DNA of 64,000 nt from Lachnospiraceae bacterium (GCA_017517305.1 JAFWZV010000010.1:1-64000), one strand, 5' to 3'. Positions 1 to 8,781 are shown, numbered from the stretch's first letter. The notes: generated by a model not told the origin, from the letters alone. Translations and numbers: made by a program.

Positions 1-53
1 AACCCACGTATCTAGCTTGGAAGGCTAGTGTTCTACCATTGAACTACACTCGC
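1..53 (-). tRNA. tRNA-Gly (TCC), 3' part cut by window edge
   Basis: Read on the minus strand the sequence begins GCGAGTGTAGTTCAATGG and has the anticodon loop CTTCCAA (anticodon complement at 19-21), typical of tRNA-Gly(TCC). Only the acceptor 5' strand, D arm, anticodon arm and the start of the T arm are inside the window. The remaining T arm and the 3' acceptor lie upstream of position 1. It follows tRNA-Pro and probably shares its transcript. Confidence 0.93.
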
Positions 54-84
54 ATATATGCACTAAAGTGTTTTGTTTTACAAG

Positions 85-159
85 TCGGGGTGACAGGATT
101 CGAACCTGCGACCTCCTGATCCCAAATCAGGCGCTCTAGCCAAGCTGAGCCACACCCCG
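85..159 (-). tRNA. tRNA-Pro (TGG)
   Basis: The minus strand gives CGGGGTG...CACCCCG with a full 7-bp acceptor stem, a D arm (GGCTCAGC), the anticodon loop TTTGGGA (TGG, proline), a T arm with GGTTCGAATCC and discriminator A. CCA is not encoded. It is the first gene of a minus-strand tRNA unit with tRNA-Gly, about 30 bases apart. Confidence 0.97.
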
Positions 160-224
160 TTAGGTGATTAAAACTAGTTGTGCGTTTGTGTGGTAGCTTG
201 CTACCTTTCCTTGACGCAAGATAG

Positions 225-253
225 ATTATATTATACAAATTTTCACTTGTCAA
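225..253 (-). promoter_or_regulatory. Promoter of the tRNA-Pro/tRNA-Gly unit
   Basis: On the minus strand TTGACA (248-253) and TATAAT (225-230) are separated by exactly 17 bases, a consensus vegetative promoter about 65 bases before tRNA-Pro. A second overlapping TATAAT lies at 230-235. Confidence 0.85.
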
Positions 254-335
254 CATTTTTTTAAAAAAATTATATTAAAATTTGACTTATACATTTTTTG
301 GGGTTAAACTCTTATACTAGCGAGGTGATGTTGGT

Positions 336-1283
336 ATGGAAAATTTTATTTTTAGTATTAATTCTACTATGCCTATTTTTTTGGTAATACTATTAGGCTA
401 TGTTTTGAAGATGAAAAAGTTTTTGACAGAGGAGTTTGCAGATATGGCCAACAAATTCTGCTTTAATATAGCTCTTCCTCTAATGTTATATCAGGATATA
501 TCGAAAACCAATGTAAGAGAAGAGATGGATATTAGATTCTTCTTGTTTTGTCTTATAGTTACAATAATTATGTTTATGTTGGTTTGGTGTATTGCAAAGC
601 TTTTTGTAAAGGACAAAACTATGGTTGGAGCTTTTGCTCAGGCGGGAGCAAGGGGAAGTGCAGCTATATTAGGAGTGGCATTTGTTGAAAATATATGTGG
701 AGACATAGGAATGACAGCTCTTATGATTGTTGCATCAGTTCCATTTTTTAATATGCTTTCTGTCATAATTCTTGTGTGTGAGGCTCCGAGCAAGAGTAAT
801 GAAAATATTAACAAAATAAAAAGTTCAATTATAAATATAGCGAAAAATCCTATAATAATAGGTATTGTACTTGGTCTCATTGCTTCTCTTGTTGAACTGA
901 GATTGCCAGTTATTATAGATAGAAGCTTTGACTATGTTGGAAGAACTGCTACACCTATAGCTTTAATTGCTATAGGTGCCGGATTTAATGTTAAGGAGGC
1001 TATAGCAAGGCTAAAACCTGCTATAGGTGCATCATTTATAAAGCTGATAGGGTTGCCTATGCTGTTTTTGCCTATAGCTGTTAAAATGGGATTTAGGGAT
1101 GCAGAAATGGTGTCTATACTTGTTATGCTGGCAGCTCCAACTACTGTAAGTAGCTATGTAATGGCAAAAAGTATGAATAATGATCATGTTCTTGCTTCCA
1201 ATGTCATTGTTCTTACAACACTTCTTGCTTCAGTTACACTTACTGCGTGGGTATTTATTTTGAGGACTTTAGGGGTTATATAA
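336..1283 (+). CDS. AEC family transporter (auxin efflux carrier/malate permease-like)
   Basis: A 315-residue, very hydrophobic protein with about ten membrane segments in two halves joined by a polar loop near residues 148-165. The N-terminal half has the AEC-type pattern of a short hydrophobic helix, a Lys-rich turn and the FNIALPLMLYQ stretch; the C-terminal half has GRTATPIALIAIGAGF, which resembles the second-half motif of this family. Members are secondary carriers for organic anions, auxin-like compounds or other weak acids, and the substrate cannot be told from sequence. GAGGTGATG just before the ATG serves as the ribosome binding site. The gene stands alone between two tRNA units, divergent from the first. 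Confidence 0.85.
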   Translation: MENFIFSINSTMPIFLVILLGYVLKMKKFLTEEFADMANKFCFNIALPLMLYQDISKTNVREEMDIRFFLFCLIVTIIMFMLVWCIAKLFVKDKTMVGAFAQAGARGSAAILGVAFVENICGDIGMTALMIVASVPFFNMLSVIILVCEAPSKSNENINKIKSSIINIAKNPIIIGIVLGLIASLVELRLPVIIDRSFDYVGRTATPIALIAIGAGFNVKEAIARLKPAIGASFIKLIGLPMLFLPIAVKMGFRDAEMVSILVMLAAPTTVSSYVMAKSMNNDHVLASNVIVLTTLLASVTLTAWVFILRTLGVI

Positions 1284-1312
1284 AAATCTTGTAAAAAATT
1301 TCAAAATAGTTC

Positions 1313-1341
1313 TTGACTTTTTGTCCATATACCTTTATACT
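1313..1341 (+). promoter_or_regulatory. Promoter of the tRNA-Val/tRNA-Met unit
   Basis: TTGACT (1313-1318) and TATACT (1336-1341) are 17 bases apart, ending 32 bases before tRNA-Val. No protein gene intervenes, so this is the likely start of the tRNA transcript. Confidence 0.8.
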
Positions 1342-1373
1342 AACAAAGGTGTCAGATGACACCAACGTTTAAT

Positions 1374-1446
1374 GGGATCTTAGCTCAGCTGGGAGAGCAT
1401 CTGCCTTACAAGCAGAGGGTCACAGGTTCGAGCCCTGTAGGTCCCA
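1374..1446 (+). tRNA. tRNA-Val (TAC)
   Basis: The 73-base cloverleaf has acceptor GGGATCT pairing with AGGTCCC (one G-U), D arm AGCTCAGCTGG, anticodon loop CTTACAA (TAC, valine), T arm CAGGTTCGAGCCCTG and discriminator A. CCA is not encoded. Confidence 0.97.
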
Positions 1447-1453
1447 TTTATAT

Positions 1454-1527
1454 GGCGGGATAGCTCAGTTGGCTAGAGCATACGGTTCATACCCGTAGTG
1501 TCGAGGGTTCAAATCCCCCTCCCGCTA
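1454..1527 (+). tRNA. tRNA-Met (CAT), elongator type
   Basis: Seven bases after tRNA-Val. Acceptor GGCGGGA pairs with TCCCGCT, the anticodon loop is TTCATAC (CAT at 1488-1490), and the discriminator is A. The anticodon stem TACGG/CCGTA lacks the three G-C pairs of initiator tRNA, and the body resembles the Bacillus elongator tRNA-Met as I recall it. The T stem has one apparent mismatch. A run of Ts follows directly (1528-1535) and may help end transcription. Confidence 0.92.
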
Positions 1528-1649
1528 TTTTTTTTATTTAAGAGTTCAATTTTTCAATTATTCAATAATTTTCCAATTAATTAAAATTTAATATTTATTA
1601 GGCTCTGTTTTTTGTGTGTAAAAAAACGGTAGTTAAAAGGAGGTATTGG

Positions 1650-2396
1650 TTGAAAAGAATACAAAACAAGTCCAGGTTACTTTTGATTGCTGGTATTACA
1701 AGCTTTGCGGTGATGCTGGTTTCATTGCTTTACTGCAATGTATACGTTAATGAAAATCATGGAATTTCCAACGTTTTTATTAAATCATATTCCTATTTTT
1801 CTGTGGTACAACAAGAGCAGAATAATCCTGAAGAATGTAATGAAACTGTAGATTCAGCAGTGAACATAAATTGTACCATAGAATCAATTACTACAACACA
1901 GGTATGTGATAATGATTTAACAGAATCTGCCTGTGAAGATGTGTTGATATCTACAACGGAAAATGAAATTACAGAGGAATATATGGTGGAATATACTACA
2001 GAATATTATGAAAGTACAGAAATGATTCAGACCACACAGGTTATTGAAGAAGTTACAACAACGGAACATGTACATACATATGCTATGTCTTCATCTTGTG
2101 CTTATTATCCCGAGGAAGGGCATTATGAAAAAGTTTGTGTGTCAGAAGGTTATACGGAAGAAATATATGAATGTTATGATAAGTATTGCTACTACTGTGG
2201 ATCAATAATGGATGATTGGGATTTTGAAGCACTTTTGGAGCATAGTTCAATTCATGGGGCTTATGGGACACAACAGATTGTTGTTGAAACAATTTGGCAT
2301 GAGCCAATATATGAGGAAATTTGGGTTGTAGATAAAGAGGAGTACTATGAAGAGGAGGTGGTAGTGGAATGCATTGAATGTGGCTACATAGAATAG
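1650..2396 (+). CDS. Membrane-anchored Cys/His/Tyr-rich surface protein with zinc-ribbon-like C-terminal module
   Basis: The TTG at 1650 is chosen as start because AGGAGG (1639-1644) lies six bases upstream; an in-frame GTG at 1614 has no ribosome binding site. The 248-residue product starts with basic residues and one hydrophobic segment (about 9-28), then a Thr/Glu/Tyr-rich linker with an ETTEYYESTE style. The last 110 residues hold paired Cys and His (CYYCGS, LEHSSIHG, CIECGY) among Tyr/Glu/Trp-rich strands ending in acidic DKEEYYEEEVV. Similar Cys/His-paired Tyr-rich modules occur at the ends of secreted Firmicute proteins; a structural zinc site is inferred. No sorting signal is present. 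It sits 57 bases before the thioester adhesin, so the two may act together. Function unknown. Confidence 0.65.
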   Translation: MKRIQNKSRLLLIAGITSFAVMLVSLLYCNVYVNENHGISNVFIKSYSYFSVVQQEQNNPEECNETVDSAVNINCTIESITTTQVCDNDLTESACEDVLISTTENEITEEYMVEYTTEYYESTEMIQTTQVIEEVTTTEHVHTYAMSSSCAYYPEEGHYEKVCVSEGYTEEIYECYDKYCYYCGSIMDDWDFEALLEHSSIHGAYGTQQIVVETIWHEPIYEEIWVVDKEEYYEEEVVVECIECGYIE

Positions 2397-2453
2397 TCTA
2401 AATTTTATTTATTATGGGGATTAGGGTTAAGTAAAATTTAGGAGGACTATAAA

Positions 2454-5400
2454 ATGAAATACAAAAAAGTCATATCATTTATTTTATTTTTACTTTTCAT
2501 TGCAATTAACGTCAGTTCACCTAGTATTTGCGCAGAGGAAAGTATTGAAGATACTGGAGCAAGTGTATATTCTCTGGGTGAGGATGGTGAAAGTATATTA
2601 GTTAGAGGTAATAAAAATACGGTTGGGGATTACGGAGATGTAATTGGGTACGAAGCAACCTCCTCTGCCGGTACTAGTTTTATCGATTATAGAGATTCAG
2701 TTCATCATGCAATGGTGGTTACCTCTGCTTCTGGGACTACTGTGGGGTACTGTATGCAACCATATATGAATGGACCAAGTACCAATGCTTATGTTGATTA
2801 TAATTACATAGAGAATTTGGAACACAGTAATATTTTTGCCGGCTTAGATGAGCTACAGGTGAATAGATGGCGAACATCTTATATTATTGCAGTTCAATAT
2901 GGTTTTGGAGGAGCTAACGCAAATCCTAATTATGCTGGCGTGAGAAATAAACATGATGGAGGAACCTTTGGCTCATATATAATATCTGAGCAAGGGAAGC
3001 TTAAGGTTGTAGATGGCCTTATGATTGGTGGAAAAGTGTACGAAATGACTGAGGGTGAAGCATTGGCTTTAACTCAGGTTATAGTTCATTATGTTGGCAA
3101 TAGAGGAAGTGATAAGAATATAACAGATTTCATAGGGAATACATACCCTGCCAGCACTTCTGCAGCCTTCAAGCATATGAAGAGATATGCTGATAATGGA
3201 GGATTATATTTTGATCAGTTAAAAACCTTGCGTAGCGTGTCTAATGTCTTTGACGCGTATACCCCAACTCAGGTTAAACAGACTATAGATTGGTATGTAT
3301 ATAATTATAATACAGGGCAATGGGATACATATTATGGACAGAAGCTGGGTGAGGAAAATGTGGGCGCAGATAATAAAATACAAATTAAAATTCATTATGC
3401 CTCTAAAAATTTATGTAATAAGCTGGTTAAGAATAGTACTGCGGAAAATACTGTTGTTGAACATAATTATGCTCCTTTTGTGGTTAATCGATTAAGTACA
3501 ACTGCAGATTACTATGATTACTTTTCAGTGACCAACACAAGTTCAATTCCGATAACTGTAACATATAATAATTTGGAAGCGGGAAAGGAACATATTAGTC
3601 ATCAACTTCTTGGAAACATGGAGTATGATATAGACACCTTTGGTCAAAGTGCAATTGTTACTGTAGACGCTTTGGCTATGTTGAATAATAGTGAGAATCT
3701 AGAGCTTAGTGTAAGTACAGGGATTGGTGCATCAGCGGCACCTTGCTATGTGGCAGATACTGGAAGGTATTGTGCCAGAATGTTTAGCTGTGAGAATATA
3801 CAGGATTGTCTTATGATTGCATCTAATATGGAAACAAGCGTAAGTGCCAATGCATCTGTGGATTATGAAGCTGCTGGTTCCATGAAGCTTAGAAAAATCA
3901 GTAGTAGAACCGATGTTACAGATAATAATCCCTGTTATGATAAGACAGGAGCTACATATAATGTATATGCAGTGAATTCTAATCAAGACCAAACAGGAGA
4001 ATTAGTGGGTACATTTTTAGTTAATTCTGATGGTATCGGTATGGTAAGTTACTCAAAATATAATTCTTTAGATGAATGGAATGGTACTGATTTGAGTAAG
4101 ACCACATTGACGAAGCTTCCTTTAGGTTGGTATATGGTGTATGAGACTGTTACCCCAAGTGATGGTTCTTATCTTATGGATACTAAAAGGTATTATGTGA
4201 ATATTACGGCAGAGGATTATAAGGAAACCAAGGTTATAGAAAGCGATGAAAGACCTACCTTTGATCCTATTCCCTTTGAGATTGTAAAGGAATGCTCGGA
4301 GGGGGAGAATGTTGGCTCAGCCACCTTAGAGGGGGCTGAGTTTACAGTTTGGTATTATAAGGGATACTATGAAAGCTATGATGAAATCAAAGCTAATAAC
4401 GTTGCTCCAGATAGAAAATGGATATTTGACACAAGAGTTTCCAAAGCTACTAATAATGCTACGTGTATTATTCATAAGGAGCTTCTGTTGCCAGGAAGCG
4501 ATGAGCCTTACCTAGATGAGGATGGAGATATGGCTCTTCCTCTTGGGACAATTGTTGTGGAGGAGACTAAGGCACCAGATGGATATATGCTTGAGGGTGC
4601 TACATATAATATTGTAAATACTATAGATGGTACTAAGACTTCTATAGATGGACCTTATGTTAGTAAGATTTATGTGGATCAAGGGACAGTTAAGCTTAGT
4701 ATGGGTAATAAGGTTATTGTGGAAGAGAAACCTATTAGAGGAGATATTAGTATCAGAAAAATAGACGAGTATACTGGGAAACCTATGGCAGGGATACCAT
4801 TTTTGATAACCTCTGAGACTACAGGGGAAAAGCATGTGATTGTTACTGATGAAGAAGGCATTGCTTCCACGGAAAATAATTTCAGACCTCATAGCGAGAA
4901 TACCAATAATAATGATGAATATAAAGAGGAGGATACATTAACACCTACAGGAGTTTGGTTTAGCGGTAATAACTCAGATGGAGTATTAGATGATTCTAAG
5001 GGTGCCCTGCCTTATGATACATACATTATTGAGGAGCTTCCTTGCAAGGCAAACCAAAATTATTATTTGTATGAAAGCTTTAAGGTTGATGTGGCTGAGA
5101 ATAATAAAGTGTTGGAGTATGGGGATGTTTTAAATGTACATAAGCCTGAGATAGGAACGGAAGTATTTGATGTTATAGATAATGATAAGGAAATATATAC
5201 TGGTGATAAGGTTTCGATAATTGACAGAGTGTCTTATAAGTATCTTGAACCAGGTAAGACATATGCTCTTGAAGGGACATTGGTTGTATGGTCTACAGGC
5301 AAGCAGTTGGTTGTTGGGGAAAAAAACATTAAAACCTATGTTGAGTTTACACCTAATGGTAGAGATGGAAATATAGATGTACCATTTGAATTTGTGTTAA

Positions 5401-5807
5401 ATTTAAAAGAAGGTGAAAAACTTGTTGTGTTTGAGTATTTGTATGATAAGGAAACAGGAGAATTAGTTGCATCACATCAGGATATAAATAGTTCAAGTCA
5501 AACTCTTAGTGTTATACAGAGAGAAAAACCTGAAGAAAATACAACAGAAATCACAACAGAAGTAACTACAGAGGAAAATACAACAGAAATCTCAACAGAA
5601 GTAACTACAGAAGAAATAACAACTGAAACAACAGAGGCATCGGAAGTGAAGGGAGAGGTAAAACCACCAGAGGAAGAGATTAATGGTGACGAGGAACCTA
5701 AGACTGGAGATAATGTAAAATTATATGGAATTGTATCCTGTATGCTGTGTGCGGTAGGTATGATAATATTTCTTATTCGGTTTCGTAAAAAATATAATAG
5801 AGGATAA
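2454..5807 (+). CDS. Cell-wall-anchored adhesin: thioester domain, three CnaB-like domains, VaFE repeat, sorting signal
   Basis: The 1117-residue protein starts at an ATG behind AGGAGG and has a signal peptide (about 1-27). The thioester domain shows a Tyr-Cys-Met-Gln-Pro motif (Cys100) and a Leu-Thr-Gln-Val motif (Gln208), the residue pair that forms the internal Cys-Gln thioester for covalent host or polysaccharide attachment in Gram-positive adhesins. Three CnaB-like domains follow (about 477-600, 605-755, 763-895), with typical Lys starts such as IRKID and Glu-containing ends such as VEETKAPDGY, so isopeptide bonds are likely. A VaFE-type repeat covers about 901-1015, then a Thr/Glu-rich stalk, the sorting motif PKTGD at 1082-1086 (P-K-T-G, without the usual preceding Leu), a hydrophobic helix and a basic tail. 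No sortase gene is in the window. Confidence 0.88.
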   Translation: MKYKKVISFILFLLFIAINVSSPSICAEESIEDTGASVYSLGEDGESILVRGNKNTVGDYGDVIGYEATSSAGTSFIDYRDSVHHAMVVTSASGTTVGYCMQPYMNGPSTNAYVDYNYIENLEHSNIFAGLDELQVNRWRTSYIIAVQYGFGGANANPNYAGVRNKHDGGTFGSYIISEQGKLKVVDGLMIGGKVYEMTEGEALALTQVIVHYVGNRGSDKNITDFIGNTYPASTSAAFKHMKRYADNGGLYFDQLKTLRSVSNVFDAYTPTQVKQTIDWYVYNYNTGQWDTYYGQKLGEENVGADNKIQIKIHYASKNLCNKLVKNSTAENTVVEHNYAPFVVNRLSTTADYYDYFSVTNTSSIPITVTYNNLEAGKEHISHQLLGNMEYDIDTFGQSAIVTVDALAMLNNSENLELSVSTGIGASAAPCYVADTGRYCARMFSCENIQDCLMIASNMETSVSANASVDYEAAGSMKLRKISSRTDVTDNNPCYDKTGATYNVYAVNSNQDQTGELVGTFLVNSDGIGMVSYSKYNSLDEWNGTDLSKTTLTKLPLGWYMVYETVTPSDGSYLMDTKRYYVNITAEDYKETKVIESDERPTFDPIPFEIVKECSEGENVGSATLEGAEFTVWYYKGYYESYDEIKANNVAPDRKWIFDTRVSKATNNATCIIHKELLLPGSDEPYLDEDGDMALPLGTIVVEETKAPDGYMLEGATYNIVNTIDGTKTSIDGPYVSKIYVDQGTVKLSMGNKVIVEEKPIRGDISIRKIDEYTGKPMAGIPFLITSETTGEKHVIVTDEEGIASTENNFRPHSENTNNNDEYKEEDTLTPTGVWFSGNNSDGVLDDSKGALPYDTYIIEELPCKANQNYYLYESFKVDVAENNKVLEYGDVLNVHKPEIGTEVFDVIDNDKEIYTGDKVSIIDRVSYKYLEPGKTYALEGTLVVWSTGKQLVVGEKNIKTYVEFTPNGRDGNIDVPFEFVLNLKEGEKLVVFEYLYDKETGELVASHQDINSSSQTLSVIQREKPEENTTEITTEVTTEENTTEISTEVTTEEITTETTEASEVKGEVKPPEEEINGDEEPKTGDNVKLYGIVSCMLCAVGMIIFLIRFRKKYNRG

Positions 5808-5810
5808 TAT

Positions 5811-5862
5811 CTAAATAAAAAGGGATTATACAATATTTCTACTGTATAATCCCTGATTTTTA
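5811..5862. terminator. Bidirectional terminator between convergent genes
   Basis: A perfect 11-bp stem (5821-5831 with 5844-5854, AGGGATTATAC/GTATAATCCCT) has a 12-base loop. T-rich sequence follows on the plus strand and an A-run (5815-5820) precedes it, giving a U-run on the minus strand. It serves both the adhesin gene and the minus-strand TPM-like gene, whose stop codon touches the hairpin. Confidence 0.85.
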
Positions 5863-6918
5863 TTGTTGATCGTATTTTTCAGCTAAATCATTGATGTCAC
5901 TTCCGAAGGTATCTAAAGGAGTATTAAGAATCTTCTCTAAGTCTTCCTGCTCCTTGTTATCCTGAGCCTTCTTATTCTTCCACCACTTAATTAACATAGC
6001 TACAATGATGATTGCACCTACAACAATTACAGCAACAACTCCGATAACTCTACCATTGCTTTTAGCCATAATGTTCTTTGATGCATCCTCTAAACCATCA
6101 CCAAAGGCTTTAGCTAAATCACCATAATCCCAATATCCATTTACCTTATCGCAGATAATATCAAGAGATGTTTCGTCAATGATTTCTCCTGTATTATAGC
6201 CTGCTGCAAAATAGTAATCGTCTTCTTCAGCAATGTATACGATGAGGAAATTACCTTCGCCCTCGAAGAGACGTTCATATATCATATCCTGATATGTAGC
6301 ATAACCCTCGTACTCACTCTTAGAAGGAGTATTCTCAATTACATAAAGGAATGGGAATACACCAGTCTTGCTATAGAATTCCTTAAAGCCAGATATAAGC
6401 GTTTGTTCATTGCTTCTATCAATAAACTTTTCAACACAGGTGTCTTCGTAATAACCATGACTACTGTCAACTGAACCGGTATATTTTTCTCTGTTAAGCT
6501 TAGCGTTTGATGAACTCTTGCTTCCGCCAACGGAACTAGAGAAGAGAGCAATCATTATAATTCCAAATATAATAAGGTAAGCTAGAACAGATGCGCATCC
6601 GCCGCCACTGCTTGAGTAATATCTTCTTCCGCCTCTATAATAATATCTACGACGTGGTGGAGGTGGCATATGATGACCATGATGATGGTGGTGATGATAA
6701 CTTGAACCGCTTGGTCTATAACCTCCACCGCTTGGTCTATAACCTCCACCGTATCCTCCGCCTGAACCACTCATACGTCTAGGACCGCTACTTGAACTAC
6801 TTGATCTGCCGCTTCCTGAGAATGAACGACTTCCGCCTCTGCTTCCGCCACCCATAGAACGACCGCCGCCACCGCGACTTCCGCCACCACCACGGCTACC
6901 ACTCATAGAACGTGCCAT
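5860..6918 (-). CDS. TPM-like domain membrane protein with RGG- and His-rich N-terminus
   Basis: The ATG at 6918 follows AAGGAGGAT. The 352-residue product starts with about 105 residues of low complexity: repeated Arg-Gly-Gly blocks, Ser runs, Gly-Tyr blocks and a run of six His at 75-80. Then come one membrane helix (about 109-130), a domain of some 140 residues resembling the TPM fold (stretches FPFLYVIEN, FLIVYIAEEDDYYFAAG, YGDLAKAFGDGL), a second helix near 290-313 and a Lys-rich cytoplasmic tail. TPM domains occur in YgcG-type membrane proteins and a thylakoid repair phosphatase; an enzymatic role is not shown here. The Gly/Arg/Ser-rich head is unusual for the family. Confidence 0.68.
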   Translation of the reverse strand: MARSMSGSRGGGGSRGGGGRSMGGGSRGGSRSFSGSGRSSSSSSGPRRMSGSGGGYGGGYRPSGGGYRPSGSSYHHHHHHGHHMPPPPRRRYYYRGGRRYYSSSGGGCASVLAYLIIFGIIMIALFSSSVGGSKSSSNAKLNREKYTGSVDSSHGYYEDTCVEKFIDRSNEQTLISGFKEFYSKTGVFPFLYVIENTPSKSEYEGYATYQDMIYERLFEGEGNFLIVYIAEEDDYYFAAGYNTGEIIDETSLDIICDKVNGYWDYGDLAKAFGDGLEDASKNIMAKSNGRVIGVVAVIVVGAIIIVAMLIKWWKNKKAQDNKEQEDLEKILNTPLDTFGSDINDLAEKYDQQ

Positions 6919-6955
6919 AATTTATCCTCCTTGTTAATTCAAAATTCATATGCTT

Positions 6956-6984
6956 ATTTTACAATGAAAATCTTAATCAGTAAA
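6956..6984 (-). promoter_or_regulatory. Promoter of the TPM-like gene
   Basis: On the minus strand TTTACT (6979-6984) and TAAAAT (6956-6961) are 17 bases apart, 38 bases before the start codon. The surrounding gap 6919-7200 holds only this promoter and the hairpin before ispF. Confidence 0.6.
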
Positions 6985-7160
6985 CATAAAAATTTCGATT
7001 AATTTTAAAATTTCTGGATATAGATTAATCTTATCTTCACAAAATGAATTAAATATGCTAGAGTAAGGGTTGTTGACAAGAATACAAGTAATATCACGCT
7101 ATTTGTGTGTTTGCAAAAGTAGTATATATGTAAGGATTTTACTTATTTCAAATAATGATT

Positions 7161-7183
7161 TATAGTTCAGATTTCGAACTATA
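7161..7183 (+). promoter_or_regulatory. Perfect inverted repeat before ispF
   Basis: TATAGTTC (7161-7168) and GAACTATA (7176-7183) form an exact 8-bp inverted repeat with a 7-base centre, ending three bases before the TAAGGAG ribosome binding site of ispF. It could be an operator or a leader hairpin. It lacks a T-run, so it is not a terminator. Confidence 0.5.
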
Positions 7184-7200
7184 GTGTAAGGAGCTTTATT

Positions 7201-7767
7201 ATGCGAATTGGAATGGGATATGATGTGCATAAACTGGTTGAAGGTAGACCTCTTATTGTTGGAGGAGTTACTATTCCGTATGAGAAAGGTCTTTTAGGAC
7301 ATTCAGATGCAGATGTGTTAACTCATGCTATTATGGATTCAATACTTGGAGCAGCTGGGCTTGGGGATATAGGAAAGCATTTCCCGGATACTGACCAGGA
7401 GTACAAAGGTGCTGATAGCTTAAAGCTTATGGAAAAGGTTGCACAGCTTATAGATGAAAGCAATATGCTTATTGGTAATATAGATGCTACCATAATTGCC
7501 CAGAAACCTAAGATGGCACCATATATTGAAAAAATGAGAGAAAATATAGCCAGAGTGCTTAATGTAGATATTAGCCAGATAAATATAAAGGCAACTACCG
7601 AAGAAGGACTTGGTTTTACAGGGGAAGGGCTTGGTATCAGTGCACAATCAATTTGCTTGTTAGAAACAGTAAATAACTATGATTATAGAGATAATTACAA
7701 TGTGGATGAGGTGGCAAGAGGCTGTGCAGGTTGCTCAGGCTGTGCTATGAATAGAGAAAAGGAGTAA
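7201..7767 (+). CDS. ispF: 2-C-methyl-D-erythritol 2,4-cyclodiphosphate synthase with Cys-rich tail
   Basis: IspF converts CDP-ME 2-phosphate to the cyclic diphosphate in the non-mevalonate isoprenoid pathway. The N-terminus [12 protein letters not shown] carries the metal-binding Asp-x-His, followed by GHSDADVL, a conserved [10 protein letters not shown] loop, and [14 protein letters not shown] near the normal C-terminus. IspF normally has about 155-160 residues; this one has 188. The extra ~30 residues end in Gly-Cys-Ala-Gly-Cys-Ser-Gly-Cys (Cys 175, 178, 181), a CxxCxxC array not part of the known fold. A GNAT gene starts 11 bases after the stop. Confidence 0.95.
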   Translation: MRIGMGYDVHKLVEGRPLIVGGVTIPYEKGLLGHSDADVLTHAIMDSILGAAGLGDIGKHFPDTDQEYKGADSLKLMEKVAQLIDESNMLIGNIDATIIAQKPKMAPYIEKMRENIARVLNVDISQINIKATTEEGLGFTGEGLGISAQSICLLETVNNYDYRDNYNVDEVARGCAGCSGCAMNREKE

Positions 7768-7778
7768 GAAATACTAAG

Positions 7779-8777
7779 ATGGACGATTACACGGGTGATA
7801 TATTATTCACTTATAACAAGGATTTAGATGCATTAAGACAGCTTTGGGATGAAGCCTTTGATGATCCAGAAGAATTTTCGGATTATTATTTCAGTGACGT
7901 GTGCAAGAATAATAAAATATTATCAGCATACATAGCTGATAGGTTGGTTGGAATGATTCACCTAAATCCTTATAATATGTTAGTTAATGGACAAGAGAAA
8001 AAATCATATTATGTTGTAGGAGTTGCAGTTACTCTGGATATGAGAGAAAAGGGCATTATGAAAGCCATGATGAAGAAGGTGTCTGAGGATGCAAAACATG
8101 AAGGGGTTGACTTTTTGTTTCTCATGCCTGCCCTTGAGGATTATTATAATAATCTTGGTTATAAGAAGATATATAGTACCAAGAGCATGGATTTTACAAT
8201 TACAGAACCAGAGGATTTTGAGAGAGATGTATCGGATTGCTATGCATCACTTATGCTATGTACGGAGCATATTGATGGTTTAGATGAAGAGACTATGGAG
8301 TCTGTGGCAGATATAATCAATGAAAAATTAGAGTTGAATTACAATGTATATTGTAAGAGAGATAAGGCATATTTGCTTAATATGATTGAGGAGCACAAAT
8401 GTCAATGTGGTAACGTGTGTATGGTCACAGAGCATATGATGTCAGAATGCGAAGATGAGTCGGAGGATATGGACTTAATTGGCCTGTTTTCCTATGATTT
8501 ATATGATGATACAATGTATGTTGAACGATTTGAATCCTTTGTAGATAACTCTATGGCTCTTATGATAAGTGTGCTTAAGCTGGCAAATGAGCTTTCTTGC
8601 TCAAGATGTATTATTACTGTTTCTGCTGGTGATGTGGATGGATATGAGCATATATTAGAAGGCATAGAGCTGGATATAACAGAGGAAAAGGGAATAATGG
8701 CTCAAATATTAATTGGTGATGAAGAAAAATATCTTGATATAATGATAGATAACACATTCATTGATGAAATTGTATAA
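7779..8777 (+). CDS. GNAT family N-acetyltransferase (Eis-like, two-domain)
   Basis: The 332-residue protein has an N-terminal GNAT domain (about 10-140): an acidic start DALRQLWDEAF, then YYVVGVAVTLDMREKGIMKAM, the acetyl-CoA motif A with Arg and Gly, followed by LMPALEDYYNNLGYKK. A second, more divergent half (about 145-330) may be another GNAT-like or SCP2-like domain, as in Eis-type enzymes. The acceptor substrate cannot be inferred. It lies 11 bases behind ispF and is probably co-transcribed, but its ribosome binding site is weak (GGAG about 16 bases from the ATG), suggesting low expression or coupling to ispF. Confidence 0.75.
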   Translation: MDDYTGDILFTYNKDLDALRQLWDEAFDDPEEFSDYYFSDVCKNNKILSAYIADRLVGMIHLNPYNMLVNGQEKKSYYVVGVAVTLDMREKGIMKAMMKKVSEDAKHEGVDFLFLMPALEDYYNNLGYKKIYSTKSMDFTITEPEDFERDVSDCYASLMLCTEHIDGLDEETMESVADIINEKLELNYNVYCKRDKAYLLNMIEEHKCQCGNVCMVTEHMMSECEDESEDMDLIGLFSYDLYDDTMYVERFESFVDNSMALMISVLKLANELSCSRCIITVSAGDVDGYEHILEGIELDITEEKGIMAQILIGDEEKYLDIMIDNTFIDEIV

Positions 8778-8781
8778 ATAG

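Noticed and set aside
44-256. A 70-codon minus-strand frame with CGSAWLERL and QEVAGSNPVTP
   Set aside because: It is a translation of tRNA-Pro and its promoter. This peptide is a well-known false call over tRNA genes.
4512-4892. A 126-codon minus-strand frame inside the thioester adhesin gene
   Set aside because: No SD, no promoter and no protein-like pattern; it is antisense to a well-supported CnaB-like domain.
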